Assembly (NCBI GenBank): GCA_028689545.1 | Contig: JAQVCX010000030.1 | Span: forward strand, 1-33,689 | From: Parabacteroides sp. | GTDB taxonomy: Bacteria > Bacteroidota > Bacteroidia > Bacteroidales > Tannerellaceae | DNA: 33,689 nt | Direction: 5' to 3' | Shown: positions 13,074 to 21,744 of the stretch, in pieces | How positions within the stretch are numbered: position 1 is the stretch's first letter | Layout of the letters: the number at the start of each line of letters is the position of its first letter | Made by a program: the position numbers and the translations under genes | The notes under the pieces: generated by a model | What the model saw: only the letters and a program-made list of their open reading frames with translations | Databases searched by the model: none | Told to the model about the DNA's origin: nothing

Positions 13074-14255
13074 TTATAGGTTGATAAATGAATATAATTT
13101 ATTTACTGAGTTTTCCCATGTGTGCGTATGAGCGAAGTGTATTCTTTGTTTTATTAAAGTCTGATCATTTGTCTGTAAAGCGGTATCTATGGCTTTGACG
13201 TACTCTATAGCATCATCGCAATTCCATACATGATCCTCAAAGATACTCATCGTCTTTGTACGAGTGGCGACAACCGGTTTTCCCAGCGCCAGGTACTCGT
13301 CTATCTTACGGGGGTAATTCCCTATCGTTATATGATTGATCTTTTGGGGATTTATACAGACATCAAAATGCGCCACATAGGAGGGTATCTCTGCTTGAGG
13401 CTTCTCCCCGAGGAATATCACATTCTTTAAAGTATGTAATTTATGCGTCTTGAAATACTCATCTTCTCCTCCTACCATGACAAATGAGTAGGAGGGACAT
13501 TGTTTGGCTACCTCATAAATAAGATTAGCGTCTAGTCTAAGATCTGTGATCCAGCCTACATAGCCAATGATAGGACGTGGAATGTTTGTCATATCAGCGG
13601 GTAAGGTATAGTTGGTTTTATGATCATATTTACTAAGGTCGAGCCCTTGGCCGATATCATTCGTATGGGGGTTGTAAGTAAATACGGCCTCTGCTAGCTG
13701 GGGCGAATTTGTCGCTACCAGATCGCATTTCCCACACAATAGAGGTTCTAGGCGAGGAGCGTGTTTGCGCCAATACACGGAAGTCAAATTATCTCTTCTG
13801 TAATAGATGGAGTAGGCGGGTCTTAATAAATCCGTGGCGTAGAAACTACGATATATATCATTGTCTATAAATAAAATATATTCATTGAACCCCAATTGTT
13901 TTAAAATCTTCTTTACGAAGGAATACATCTTGGCGTTGTTTGCCTTATTCGCCAGGTCGAACAAGGTACCGTCTGGCAAGAAATTGATGGGCCAAATGGT
14001 AAAAGGATAATCAAGGATCCAAAGATTCGGGTTTATCTGCCTTAGGAAAGGCTCTTTACCATCTACCACGCCTTGCCGGTGGACAATATCCGAGGCCTTG
14101 CTTTTGCACCTGTACGTTTTCTTGTCAAGTGGCGTGTTGACATAAAGTACTCTGTTATGCCTGGATACCTCCAAGGCGATGTCCTTGGCGTTCGAGCCGA
14201 TTGGGATATCCCAAGGCTGTAGTCCGGTGAATACGAAATCCTTTCCTGTTATCAT
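13074..14255 (-). CDS. TuaH-like glycosyltransferase (GT-B fold)
   Basis: A 393-residue enzyme whose N-terminus, KDFVFTGLQPWDIPIGSNAK, matches TuaH-like and related capsule glycosyltransferases. The acceptor domain (1-200) includes YSIYYRRDNLTS and CDLVATNSPQLAEA. The donor domain has PRPIIGYVGWITDLRLDANL (about 225), VMVGGEDEY, NVIFLGEKPQAEIPSYVAHF and, in place of the strict EX7E motif, YPRKIDEYLALGKPVVAT (about 325), the nucleotide-sugar loop of GT4-type enzymes. It is cytoplasmic and adds a sugar during repeat-unit assembly. It follows the acetyltransferase by 22 bases. Confidence 0.8.
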   Translation of the reverse strand: MITGKDFVFTGLQPWDIPIGSNAKDIALEVSRHNRVLYVNTPLDKKTYRCKSKASDIVHRQGVVDGKEPFLRQINPNLWILDYPFTIWPINFLPDGTLFDLANKANNAKMYSFVKKILKQLGFNEYILFIDNDIYRSFYATDLLRPAYSIYYRRDNLTSVYWRKHAPRLEPLLCGKCDLVATNSPQLAEAVFTYNPHTNDIGQGLDLSKYDHKTNYTLPADMTNIPRPIIGYVGWITDLRLDANLIYEVAKQCPSYSFVMVGGEDEYFKTHKLHTLKNVIFLGEKPQAEIPSYVAHFDVCINPQKINHITIGNYPRKIDEYLALGKPVVATRTKTMSIFEDHVWNCDDAIEYVKAIDTALQTNDQTLIKQRIHFAHTHTWENSVNKLYSFINL

Positions 14256-14277
14256 GGCATGATGCTTTTTATGTTGA

Positions 14278-14901
14278 TTAATTATTTTTTATCCACCGTT
14301 TGCTTGTGTGGTCATAGTACTTGATGACCCGTGCGGGATTGCCTACCGCTACGCTGTAATCAGGTATGTCCTTGGTTACTACACTACCGGCCCCTATCTG
14401 GCATCGCTTTCCGATATGTACCCCCGCTACGACTACAGAGTTGGCCCCGATATGGCTGTCTTCTTCTATGACGACCTCTTTTTTCACCAAGGGCTGTATA
14501 GAGGAGTTGTGCTCCCCATCCGCATAGCCATGGTTGAATCCGGAGACGAAGACGTGCTGTCCGAGACCTGATCCTGATTTTATCGTGACAGGCCCGATGA
14601 CGACGGAACCGATTCCTATACGTACCCTGTCTCCTAACAATACTGGGCCCGCCCCGTTGTTGATGGTTGTGAAGTCCTCGATGGTAGTTTGCTTTCCAAT
14701 CTCGAACCTGTTCCAAGGAAATACGTCTATCCGTGAACGGGAGGAGCGGATAACGCTGCCTTTCCCCCGTTTGTGTATGAAGGGGTTAACAAACCATCTG
14801 ACCCATAAGCGAGGTTTGGGATTAGTATTGGAGGTGATGAGCCTTATTAAAAAGGCTTTAAGCCACTTCTTCTCTTTGATTTTCTGTATGATATTTAGCA
14901 T
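14278..14901 (-). CDS. Hexapeptide-repeat O-acetyltransferase (WbbJ-like)
   Basis: A 207-residue left-handed beta-helix acetyltransferase. The N-terminal RLWVRWFVNPFIHKRGKGS is typical of WbbJ-like enzymes of polysaccharide clusters. Hexapeptide turns run from about 85 to 185 (VLLGDRVRIGIGSVVIGPVT and IGANSVVVAGVHIGKRCQIG), with the loop FNHGYAD carrying the likely catalytic His (about 125). The end, SVVTKDIPDYSVAVGNPARV, is the standard C-terminal cap. It should acetylate a sugar of the repeat unit from acetyl-CoA in the cytoplasm. It is transcribed after the GT4 gene with a gap of 70 bases, the largest inside the operon, in which no gene is seen. Confidence 0.88.
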   Translation of the reverse strand: MLNIIQKIKEKKWLKAFLIRLITSNTNPKPRLWVRWFVNPFIHKRGKGSVIRSSRSRIDVFPWNRFEIGKQTTIEDFTTINNGAGPVLLGDRVRIGIGSVVIGPVTIKSGSGLGQHVFVSGFNHGYADGEHNSSIQPLVKKEVVIEEDSHIGANSVVVAGVHIGKRCQIGAGSVVTKDIPDYSVAVGNPARVIKYYDHTSKRWIKNN

Positions 14902-14971
14902 GTTTCCTCGTTTGTTTGTTGTATCTATTTATAGATTTCTTTGTATGCGATTTTTCCAGTTGTATGGGGGA

Positions 14972-16084
14972 TTATATGGATTTATAGATTGACAGTAGAT
15001 CCGTGGCGGTGGTTTCCCAAGAGAATCGCTCCGCTCTTCGCAGTCCGTATTGTACTTGCTGGCGATATAGGGCGGGGTCTTTTTCTAAAGAGAGGATCTT
15101 GAGGGCGATATCCTCGGCATTCGTGGGGTCGCTCAGCAAGGCTCCCGGGCCGCCTACCTCCGGCATCGAGGAGGTGTTGGAGGTGACCACCGGCGTGCCA
15201 CAGGCCATCGCTTCCAGCAAGGGGATGCCAAAACTCTCCCGCAACGACGTATACAGGAAGGCGAAAGCGCCGCTATATAGATAGGGCAGGTCCGTGTTCG
15301 GTATATAGCCCGGGCTGGCGATATAGGGGCGGACGGACTCGATGCCCTGCTCTCGCAAGATACTGTCGAGTATCTCTTCCTTTATATCCGCTATCAGCAA
15401 AGGAAGGGGCTTCTGAGATCTTTGCCTGTAAAGGCTGTATGCTTTTAACGTACGTGGTACGTTCTTCTTGGGATCCGTGTTTCCCAAGAAAAACAAATAG
15501 TTGGGCTCCTCTATGTATTTCCGGGTAATGGAATAGGAATCTTCCTGGGGATGGAAATGACGGCTGTATCCGTTGTATACGGTCGTGACCTGTCCGTCCG
15601 GTAATCGTAGCGCCTCCTTGATACGGTTTCGCTCGAAATGGGATACCGTTATGATTTTTCGACATTGGGGCAGTATCCGGGGCACCACCAGGCGGCGGTA
15701 GTACCATCCCATGTTCTGGTAGAGGGATTTATTACCGCTTTGCCGGGGTTCCAGGAAGATGATGTCGTGAAGGGTCAATACCAGGGGTACCGGGCAATGG
15801 ATAGGGGCCGTGTTGCTCGTGCAGTGCAGCAGGTCTGGCTTGATCTTGGCTACGGCACGGGGCAGGGCCACTTGCTCCCACAAGGGGTAGGTGGGGCAAT
15901 GGAGTTCTATGATACGCAGGTTGCCAGACTCTTGTAGGCAATGATCCTCACCGGGGCTGACGAATATGAAATATTCATTCTCCTGGTCTATCTTTTGTAG
16001 CTCCCGGATGCTCTCTAGGGCTACAAAATCCATCCCGTGCTTGTTCGGCCGGAATATTCGTTGTGCTTCTATCGCTATTCTCAT
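14972..16084 (-). CDS. Glycosyltransferase family 4, mannosyltransferase-like
   Basis: A 370-residue GT-B enzyme. The N-terminal domain begins MRIAIEAQRIF with PNKHGM as the glycine-containing loop, then LVLTLHDIIFLEP (about 102-114) and ITVSHFERNRI. The C-terminal nucleotide-sugar domain holds FFLGNTDPKKNVPRTLKAY, with the Lys-Lys pair typical of GT4, and the EX7E motif in ESFGIPLLEAMACGTPVV (about 285-302). The family usually transfers mannose or a related hexose. The start overlaps the upstream membrane GT2 stop by four bases (ATGA), so the two are translationally coupled. Confidence 0.88.
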   Translation of the reverse strand: MRIAIEAQRIFRPNKHGMDFVALESIRELQKIDQENEYFIFVSPGEDHCLQESGNLRIIELHCPTYPLWEQVALPRAVAKIKPDLLHCTSNTAPIHCPVPLVLTLHDIIFLEPRQSGNKSLYQNMGWYYRRLVVPRILPQCRKIITVSHFERNRIKEALRLPDGQVTTVYNGYSRHFHPQEDSYSITRKYIEEPNYLFFLGNTDPKKNVPRTLKAYSLYRQRSQKPLPLLIADIKEEILDSILREQGIESVRPYIASPGYIPNTDLPYLYSGAFAFLYTSLRESFGIPLLEAMACGTPVVTSNTSSMPEVGGPGALLSDPTNAEDIALKILSLEKDPALYRQQVQYGLRRAERFSWETTATDLLSIYKSI

Positions 16085-17313
16085 TTCTTGACGGGGAGTT
16101 TATCAATGTTACTATGCTTTGTGTGTATGAATCTCTTATTTGCTCCCCTTAAACGGAAAAAATTGAAAAGCATCAAGAAGAATAAGACCGGAAGGTTCTT
16201 GAGGGCTTTCCTGAAGCGGTGATCCACAAGGTTGTCGGGCACGGCGATGCTGAAAGTTATGCCAAGCAACACGAGCAGGGACCACCATTTGATCGATAAG
16301 ACCCAGTCGAGAAAGGTAAAGAATACCGCGAACAAGACGATGAACCCTAGCAGGATGATGCGGGGAGGCATGGCCCACTGGAAGAGCTTGTCGCAATAGT
16401 CCCAGTTTCCCTTTAGCAGGGCTACCGGTAATTGGGTGATCCCGGACATCAAGCTGGTGAATTGGTTTGCCAGCCAGCGCCGCCGCTGGTTGTAGAATCC
16501 TTTGCTGCCTTGTATCTTCTCGTCGTATACCAATACGTCTTCCAGATATTCTATGTAGATGTATTGCGATAGCAGTACTTTCTCTAATTGTTTATCTACG
16601 CCGATGGGACCGATCTTCCATATGTTTTCTTTGAATAGGGGGTATTCGAATGCCATCCCGGAGCCGATCAAGGCAGATGAGAAGCCGAGCCGTACATGCC
16701 CTTTCCTGAAAATGGAGTTGTTGATCTCCTCGCTCACCGCGTCGAGCACGGCCGTATCGGTATTCAGGTTTTTCGCTACCCGGTGCGTTTGAACGACCGA
16801 GCAGCCTGAGTAGAAAGCGTCGTTGACTTTGTCGAGATAGTTCGTGGCTACTTGATTATCCGCGTCAAGAATGACAATGATGTCATATATCTTTTGCCTG
16901 TCCTCGATGTACTTTATCGCTTTCTGCAGGGCGTTTGTCTTGGTGCTCTTTTCTTCCGTGATCTTGATTACCTTTGCCGATAAATCTTGGAGCCGCTCGT
17001 TCGTCTCGTCGCTCATGTGATCCGATATGACGATCACGTCATATTTATCCCTTGGGTATTCTTGCCGGAAGAAATCCTCGACGGAATGGAGGATTACCTC
17101 GTCTTCGCTGTAAGCCGGAAACAACACGGCGAAACGATATCTTTTCCGGGCTTTCGGGTATACGTCTTGCCGCTTTCTCAAGGAGAAAAAGGCGAAAATA
17201 AAGAGGTAGAGTACCCCCAATAAAAAGAGCAGGAATAATATCGAATCTCCCAATAAATAGAGTTTTTCATGGTTTTCCGCCCATTCGGATCCTAAATAGA
17301 TGAATTTGTTCAT
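16081..17313 (-). CDS. Membrane glycosyltransferase family 2, processive-type architecture
   Basis: A 410-residue integral membrane GT2. One helix pair sits at the N-terminus (ILFLLFLLGVLYLFIFAFF, about 25-43), the catalytic domain spans about 60-310, and three hydrophobic segments follow (IILLGFIVLFAVFFTFL, WWSLLVLLGITFSIAV, LPVLFFLMLFNFF). Motifs are PAYSEDEVI, ILDADNQVA (DXD type), EDVLVYDE and NQRRRWLANQF, the Q(R/Q)xRW signature of processive synthases such as cellulose and hyaluronan synthases. It could add a sugar to the lipid-linked unit or, because it has the QRRRW motif and a membrane channel-like layout, extrude a chain by itself. It is coupled by 4-base overlaps to both the Wzy gene and the GT4 gene. 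Confidence 0.85.
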   Translation of the reverse strand: MNKFIYLGSEWAENHEKLYLLGDSILFLLFLLGVLYLFIFAFFSLRKRQDVYPKARKRYRFAVLFPAYSEDEVILHSVEDFFRQEYPRDKYDVIVISDHMSDETNERLQDLSAKVIKITEEKSTKTNALQKAIKYIEDRQKIYDIIVILDADNQVATNYLDKVNDAFYSGCSVVQTHRVAKNLNTDTAVLDAVSEEINNSIFRKGHVRLGFSSALIGSGMAFEYPLFKENIWKIGPIGVDKQLEKVLLSQYIYIEYLEDVLVYDEKIQGSKGFYNQRRRWLANQFTSLMSGITQLPVALLKGNWDYCDKLFQWAMPPRIILLGFIVLFAVFFTFLDWVLSIKWWSLLVLLGITFSIAVPDNLVDHRFRKALKNLPVLFFLMLFNFFRLRGANKRFIHTKHSNIDKLPVKK

Positions 17314-18797
17314 GATATTATGTCAAGTGTTTTATCGTTAGTTTCATTTAATTTATTTGTCTCGCTTATCTCTTTGTCGAAATACTCACCTTTCAAGGCT
17401 AGTGTTATGCCGGTTATGGCGATTATATAAGTGGGGAATTGACTGAGGAAGGCATTCCCGTAAGCACTTAATAACATGCCGAATATGCCGCAAAGGAGAG
17501 CCGTGAGCCTGCCTTTCAGCTCTTTGTCCTTTACTTTGAACATGACAATCCACGCCGCCCGGAAAATACTGACGAAGTAGACTCCTAAGAAAAGGACGGC
17601 ACCTACGAGTCCGGTCTCCACCCAGATCTTAACGTAAAAGGAATCGTGTGGTATGGAAGTGGTGAACCGGGTGGATATTTTCTGGTTCTCTACGCCGGAT
17701 AATCCGATGCCTTCGCCAAATGGTCTCGTGTTTATATAAGTGGCTAGCTTTTGCCGGTTCTCCTTTCGTACATTGAAAGACGCGTCTTCAGTGGGCGTGA
17801 AGGCGGTTCGCATCCTTCGTATCATCATGTTGCTTTGCCCGATCATCGTGAAAGCGAAAAACACGTAGAGGAAGATTAGCGATAGCCCTCCTAGGATACA
17901 AGCCTTGACGTTCTTGCTCATGAGCGTGTAAAGCATAAGCCCGCCTATGGGTACGATCATGGCCCCTCTCGTGCCGGACATGAACATGGCTACCAGGCAA
18001 AGGAGGCCCACCGAGAGGTAATAGATTCTTTGTCCGATCTTGGGTACGTATATCGCCATCAGCGCGAATAGCAGGCTGGCGCATCCCATGTTGGAGCCGA
18101 AGTTGCCCGCGTCGGTGAAAAACGAGAAGTATCTTGTACCATAACCAATGACATGGGTGAGGGAACCTCCGTTGTTGAGCCACCGGAGCTCGCCGGAATC
18201 AAAGCCGATATATCTTTGCCCGAATGCTTTTAGGGCGGCGGTAAGCGAGAATATGGAAAGGAGCATGATGATCCATTTCACTTGGCTGTTTTTAGTGATT
18301 ACCAGCGAGATGATCAGCGAGATGAAAAAACCGTTCAAGATAAGCGTTCTCGATAAGACCCAAGCTTCCAATAATCCCGTAGGATTCGCTAGCTCGGCCA
18401 GGCAATAGACCAACCAGATGAACATGCCTAGGGTAAACGTATTGATCGCGTGTTTCCATTCTATATTCCTTGATAGAGCGGAATGGATGATGATAAGTAC
18501 GAAAAGGATTGCCATCAAGGAGTCCATCAAGAAACTGACTCCATCTATTTGTATATACCGGGTTATCCCTAATAAGTAATAGTTCACGGTGAAGATGATG
18601 AAAAATAAGGCTATCGGATACCTTATGCTTTGTATCGCCATTATAAATAACAGAGGTAGACTTATGAGACCCATCGCGATAGGTAGTTTTCCCATGGATA
18701 GGGCTAAAACTATTCCCGCCAAGCCTAGTATAAATATGGGAGGAAATAGCCTCTGGTTTATTATGTCGGTATATCTTAGCCTCATGTTATTTGACAT
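17310..18797 (-). CDS. Wzy-type O-antigen polymerase/ligase family protein
   Basis: A 495-residue protein with about twelve hydrophobic helices spread over the whole length except a polar loop near 315-375. That loop and what follows contain RPFGEGIGLSGVENQKISTR and TSIPHDSFYVKIWVETGLVG, the PHxxFL...ExGLxG pattern of the Wzy_C/WaaL family. It should join lipid-linked repeat units in the periplasm (block polymerisation) or ligate them. With a Wzz-like chain-length protein directly upstream (11-base overlap), the polymerase reading is preferred. The C-terminus is short and polar (SETNKLNETNDKTLD). A Wzx flippase to feed it is not visible in the operon. Confidence 0.85.
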   Translation of the reverse strand: MSNNMRLRYTDIINQRLFPPIFILGLAGIVLALSMGKLPIAMGLISLPLLFIMAIQSIRYPIALFFIIFTVNYYLLGITRYIQIDGVSFLMDSLMAILFVLIIIHSALSRNIEWKHAINTFTLGMFIWLVYCLAELANPTGLLEAWVLSRTLILNGFFISLIISLVITKNSQVKWIIMLLSIFSLTAALKAFGQRYIGFDSGELRWLNNGGSLTHVIGYGTRYFSFFTDAGNFGSNMGCASLLFALMAIYVPKIGQRIYYLSVGLLCLVAMFMSGTRGAMIVPIGGLMLYTLMSKNVKACILGGLSLIFLYVFFAFTMIGQSNMMIRRMRTAFTPTEDASFNVRKENRQKLATYINTRPFGEGIGLSGVENQKISTRFTTSIPHDSFYVKIWVETGLVGAVLFLGVYFVSIFRAAWIVMFKVKDKELKGRLTALLCGIFGMLLSAYGNAFLSQFPTYIIAITGITLALKGEYFDKEISETNKLNETNDKTLDIIS

Positions 18798-20943
18798 TGT
18801 CTTTTCGTGCGGTAAAACCTAGGTATCGCATCCGGTAAGCGATCGTGCTTACCGACGATTTGGGAGGTAATTGCCCGGTAAAGTCCTCTACCGCGAAGCG
18901 ACTCGCGTTATTGAGATAGATATAAAATGGTGTTTTGCCGGATAGTTCTTTCAAGAATCCCAAAAGCTCGTCATCGCTATTTTTCCATACTCTCTGGGCG
19001 TTGGCGAGCAAGAGGTTGACATTCGCTTCCCTTATGAGGGCGCTAGGGATCATATGGCTCTGGGCATGGCTCTGCTCTATTAATAGGATATCCGGATGCT
19101 GGTGGCGCTCTATGAGCTCATTGATATCTGCGTTCAAGAGGAAAGATGGATTTTCGAAGGTCTCTTTCTCTACTTCAAAATGAGATACCCGTAACCCCTG
19201 TTCTTCCCAGTATTCCTTGAAGTAACTCGCGATAAAGCTTTTTCCTTCTCCTTTCTCAATGCTTAATAAATTGATACAGGTGGTTCCTCCTTTCCGTAGG
19301 TAAGGGGTGAGCCTGTTGCAGGCATAGGAGGCGGATATACGGTTACAAGCCTTGATGTAGCCACGGTATCTCAATTGTATGCTTCCCGTGAACGCTCCCA
19401 GTACGTTTGTCCGGGTGAGGCGTCGGGTGCGTTCTACGTCCCGCAGGGTACGATCCAGCAATTCTTGTACTAAATAATAGCCGAGAATAAAGATAAGGCT
19501 CCCGATAAACGCCACTATTACCAGCAGCGCACGTTTCCTGCTATCGCTCATCAAGGGGAATGTAGGAGAGGTGATCGTGTTTAAATTACTGGAGGTCAGC
19601 TCTAGGTCTTTTTGCTTTAGCTTGGCTAAGTTCAAGCCATGCAGCACCTCAAGATAAGATTCCTCCGAGAATTTGATCTCTCTTTCTTTCCGGTGGATTT
19701 GGGTACCTACCGGAGAGAATACCTTGTATTGCTCCTCGTAATCTTTTTTCCTGTTCTCCAATACCTTTAGTTCGGCCTTCGCCTTAGTACTACGTATAAC
19801 CGCGTCTAGCCATTGGCTGACCATGTCATCAATGGCAACTCCCTCGGTGGAGTATTTATATTCATTGATATCGTTACTGATAGCCCCGATTTTTTTCTCG
19901 GCCTCTTTCAGTTTCTGCTGGTATTCTTTTAGCTCGGGGTTGTTTGCTTGTGCCTCTTCTGTGCTGAAGTTTTGTATCTCCGTGATCTTGCCGTTGATCG
20001 TGGTGATATTATTTAACGCGTCTATGAAATCCGTGTTGGCCCGGAATAATTTAGCTCGTGTCTCCATGCGTTGCTCTAGTTGCTTGACTAGATCCGATGA
20101 GCTTTCGTATTCACGCTGTATGGCCTCACACCGATCCTCGTAATTGGAGCGAGAGATAGCGATCGCCTTGGTTTGCTCTAAGTAGTTAATGACGTTATTA
20201 TCTATGTTGTAATTGGTCAACTCGTCTTCTTGCTTTGTCAACCGTGCCTTAAGTATCCGGAGTTGCTCTTCGTAATACTTGACGATGTCTTTTACGGTCT
20301 TGAAACGTAGGTTATTGTAAGCGTCGCTCAATTCCTCGCTAAGTAATTTAACGGTGCTTAGGGAGATTCCGGGATCACTGGACTTGTAGGAAATCTCGAT
20401 TAGGTCACTATTGTTTATCCGTCGTACGATGACGGCTTTTAAAGCGTTGTAACTATAAAATGCGGCATCATAGCTGAATATTTCATACAGGAAATTGTCT
20501 GCCTCCTCTGTCTTATATTTTTCTAGATTCCGGACTGTATTCTCAAACGATTTCTTGTCGATGAGCGTATGGATATTCTCGGGTACCATCTTTAGGAGCG
20601 CACGGTAGTTTTTTGCCGTGATGTACTTGTTGTCCGTATCGGGGTCTCCGTACATCATGTTCAAGGCGAATAGTTTCAAGGACACTTTTTCCAAAGTCCC
20701 TTTGGACTTGGTTAGGTTAATGATATTGTCGAACGTGCTGTTTTGCTCGAAGTAGCTCGTCTTATTATCCTCGCTTAATCCCGAGGATGAAATGATACCT
20801 GTATATATGCTCGTGCTAACCGTATAGGTCTTGGGCAAGAACTGGGTAAAATAGGCCACAAGGAGAGTTACCACCATGCTGCCGAATAATAGTTGGTAGC
20901 GGATGCGGTAAAGGAATCTTGATATATATACGGTAATGTCCAT
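18787..20943 (-). CDS. Wzz/GumC-like chain-length protein with degenerate BY-kinase domain
   Basis: A 718-residue polysaccharide co-polymerase. A membrane helix (about 17-36) is followed by a periplasmic Wzz domain and long coiled coils (about 210-460), and a second helix VIVAFIGSLIFILGYYLVQ (about 472-490). The cytoplasmic part resembles bacterial tyrosine kinases: LLSIEKGEGKSFIASYF (about 562-578) keeps a GxGKS P-loop. However, the later aspartate motifs are altered (ILLIEQSHAQS, where the family has an Asp) and there is no tyrosine cluster at the C-terminus, which ends in TARKDNVK. It probably sets chain length and couples polymerisation to export but is unlikely to autophosphorylate. It starts 6 bases after the TolC-like gene and overlaps Wzy by 11 bases. 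Confidence 0.85.
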   Translation of the reverse strand: MDITVYISRFLYRIRYQLLFGSMVVTLLVAYFTQFLPKTYTVSTSIYTGIISSSGLSEDNKTSYFEQNSTFDNIINLTKSKGTLEKVSLKLFALNMMYGDPDTDNKYITAKNYRALLKMVPENIHTLIDKKSFENTVRNLEKYKTEEADNFLYEIFSYDAAFYSYNALKAVIVRRINNSDLIEISYKSSDPGISLSTVKLLSEELSDAYNNLRFKTVKDIVKYYEEQLRILKARLTKQEDELTNYNIDNNVINYLEQTKAIAISRSNYEDRCEAIQREYESSSDLVKQLEQRMETRAKLFRANTDFIDALNNITTINGKITEIQNFSTEEAQANNPELKEYQQKLKEAEKKIGAISNDINEYKYSTEGVAIDDMVSQWLDAVIRSTKAKAELKVLENRKKDYEEQYKVFSPVGTQIHRKEREIKFSEESYLEVLHGLNLAKLKQKDLELTSSNLNTITSPTFPLMSDSRKRALLVIVAFIGSLIFILGYYLVQELLDRTLRDVERTRRLTRTNVLGAFTGSIQLRYRGYIKACNRISASYACNRLTPYLRKGGTTCINLLSIEKGEGKSFIASYFKEYWEEQGLRVSHFEVEKETFENPSFLLNADINELIERHQHPDILLIEQSHAQSHMIPSALIREANVNLLLANAQRVWKNSDDELLGFLKELSGKTPFYIYLNNASRFAVEDFTGQLPPKSSVSTIAYRMRYLGFTARKDNVK

Positions 20944-20949
20944 GATTTT

Positions 20950-21729
20950 TTATTTGTCTTGTATGATTCTCACGTTTGTCAACATCTCTAGGAGCGTGAT
21001 GGCATTATGAAGCGTAGCTTGACCCTCTTGGTAGTTTACGACGGCATCAGACCGCCTTCCTCTTTCCAATGAAAGGGCGATGATATCTATCTTTCCGTTG
21101 ATGAAGTCTTGTTCTGATATTTTCATCTGGGCGTTGTATAACGCCGCCGCATCGGATTTGGCTTTTAGCGTTGACAAGGCGAGTAACACCTCATTGTATG
21201 CTTCCAATATCTTTAATTTTCGCTCTTCTATAGACATCTCATACTCGTAATCCAATTGGCGGGACTGGGCTTTCTTCATCCGTACTTTTTGGCCGCGGCT
21301 GAATAAGTCGCCAAAGGGGATGGAGACGGAAATGCCTACGCTATAGGTATGTTGGTTGCTGCCTAAACTGGTAAGAAAAGGAAGGTCCTCGACTGTCTCT
21401 CTGGTTGATAATTGGACAATTCTACCATACTGGTATTGCCCATAAGCCCTGAAGTAATTCAGCCATTCTCTTTTTGTTACCTTCATGTCGGCGTTTGCCT
21501 CGTCTCTTTTGGCTTCGAAGATCTTGACGGAGGGGTGGTCGTAGACGGACTCAAGGAAGACGGATAATGGGGGCAGTTGGATGCGCTCGTAGTCGTCTAG
21601 CATCGCTTGGATGGAGTCTGATCCGGAGGTTGCCTTTACTGCCGTTGCCCTGTCGAAGTAGCTATTCTTCTTTTGGGCGACAAGGGTAAAGGCGTTTAAT
21701 ATCAATAATATGATGCATATTTTTCTCAT
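20950..21729 (-). CDS. Half-length TolC-family outer membrane protein
   Basis: The 259-residue protein has a signal peptide (MRKICIILLILNAFTLVAQ, cleavage near 19) and one TolC-type repeat: LPPLSVFLESVYDHPSVKIF and EANADMKVTKREWLNYFRAY give the first long helix. Strand segments with YSVGISVSIPFGDLFSRGQKV follow, then two long helices (YEYEMSIEERKLKILEAYNE; ISEQDFINGKIDIIALSLER). Ordinary TolC proteins have two such repeats and about 420-480 residues. A half-length protein could form a hexameric barrel. It sits between the initiating transferase and the Wzz-like gene, the place normally held by a Wza/BexD exporter, so I infer an export or partner-channel role for the polysaccharide. Confidence 0.8.
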   Translation of the reverse strand: MRKICIILLILNAFTLVAQKKNSYFDRATAVKATSGSDSIQAMLDDYERIQLPPLSVFLESVYDHPSVKIFEAKRDEANADMKVTKREWLNYFRAYGQYQYGRIVQLSTRETVEDLPFLTSLGSNQHTYSVGISVSIPFGDLFSRGQKVRMKKAQSRQLDYEYEMSIEERKLKILEAYNEVLLALSTLKAKSDAAALYNAQMKISEQDFINGKIDIIALSLERGRRSDAVVNYQEGQATLHNAITLLEMLTNVRIIQDK

Positions 21730-21744
21730 GTAAATATGTGTTTA

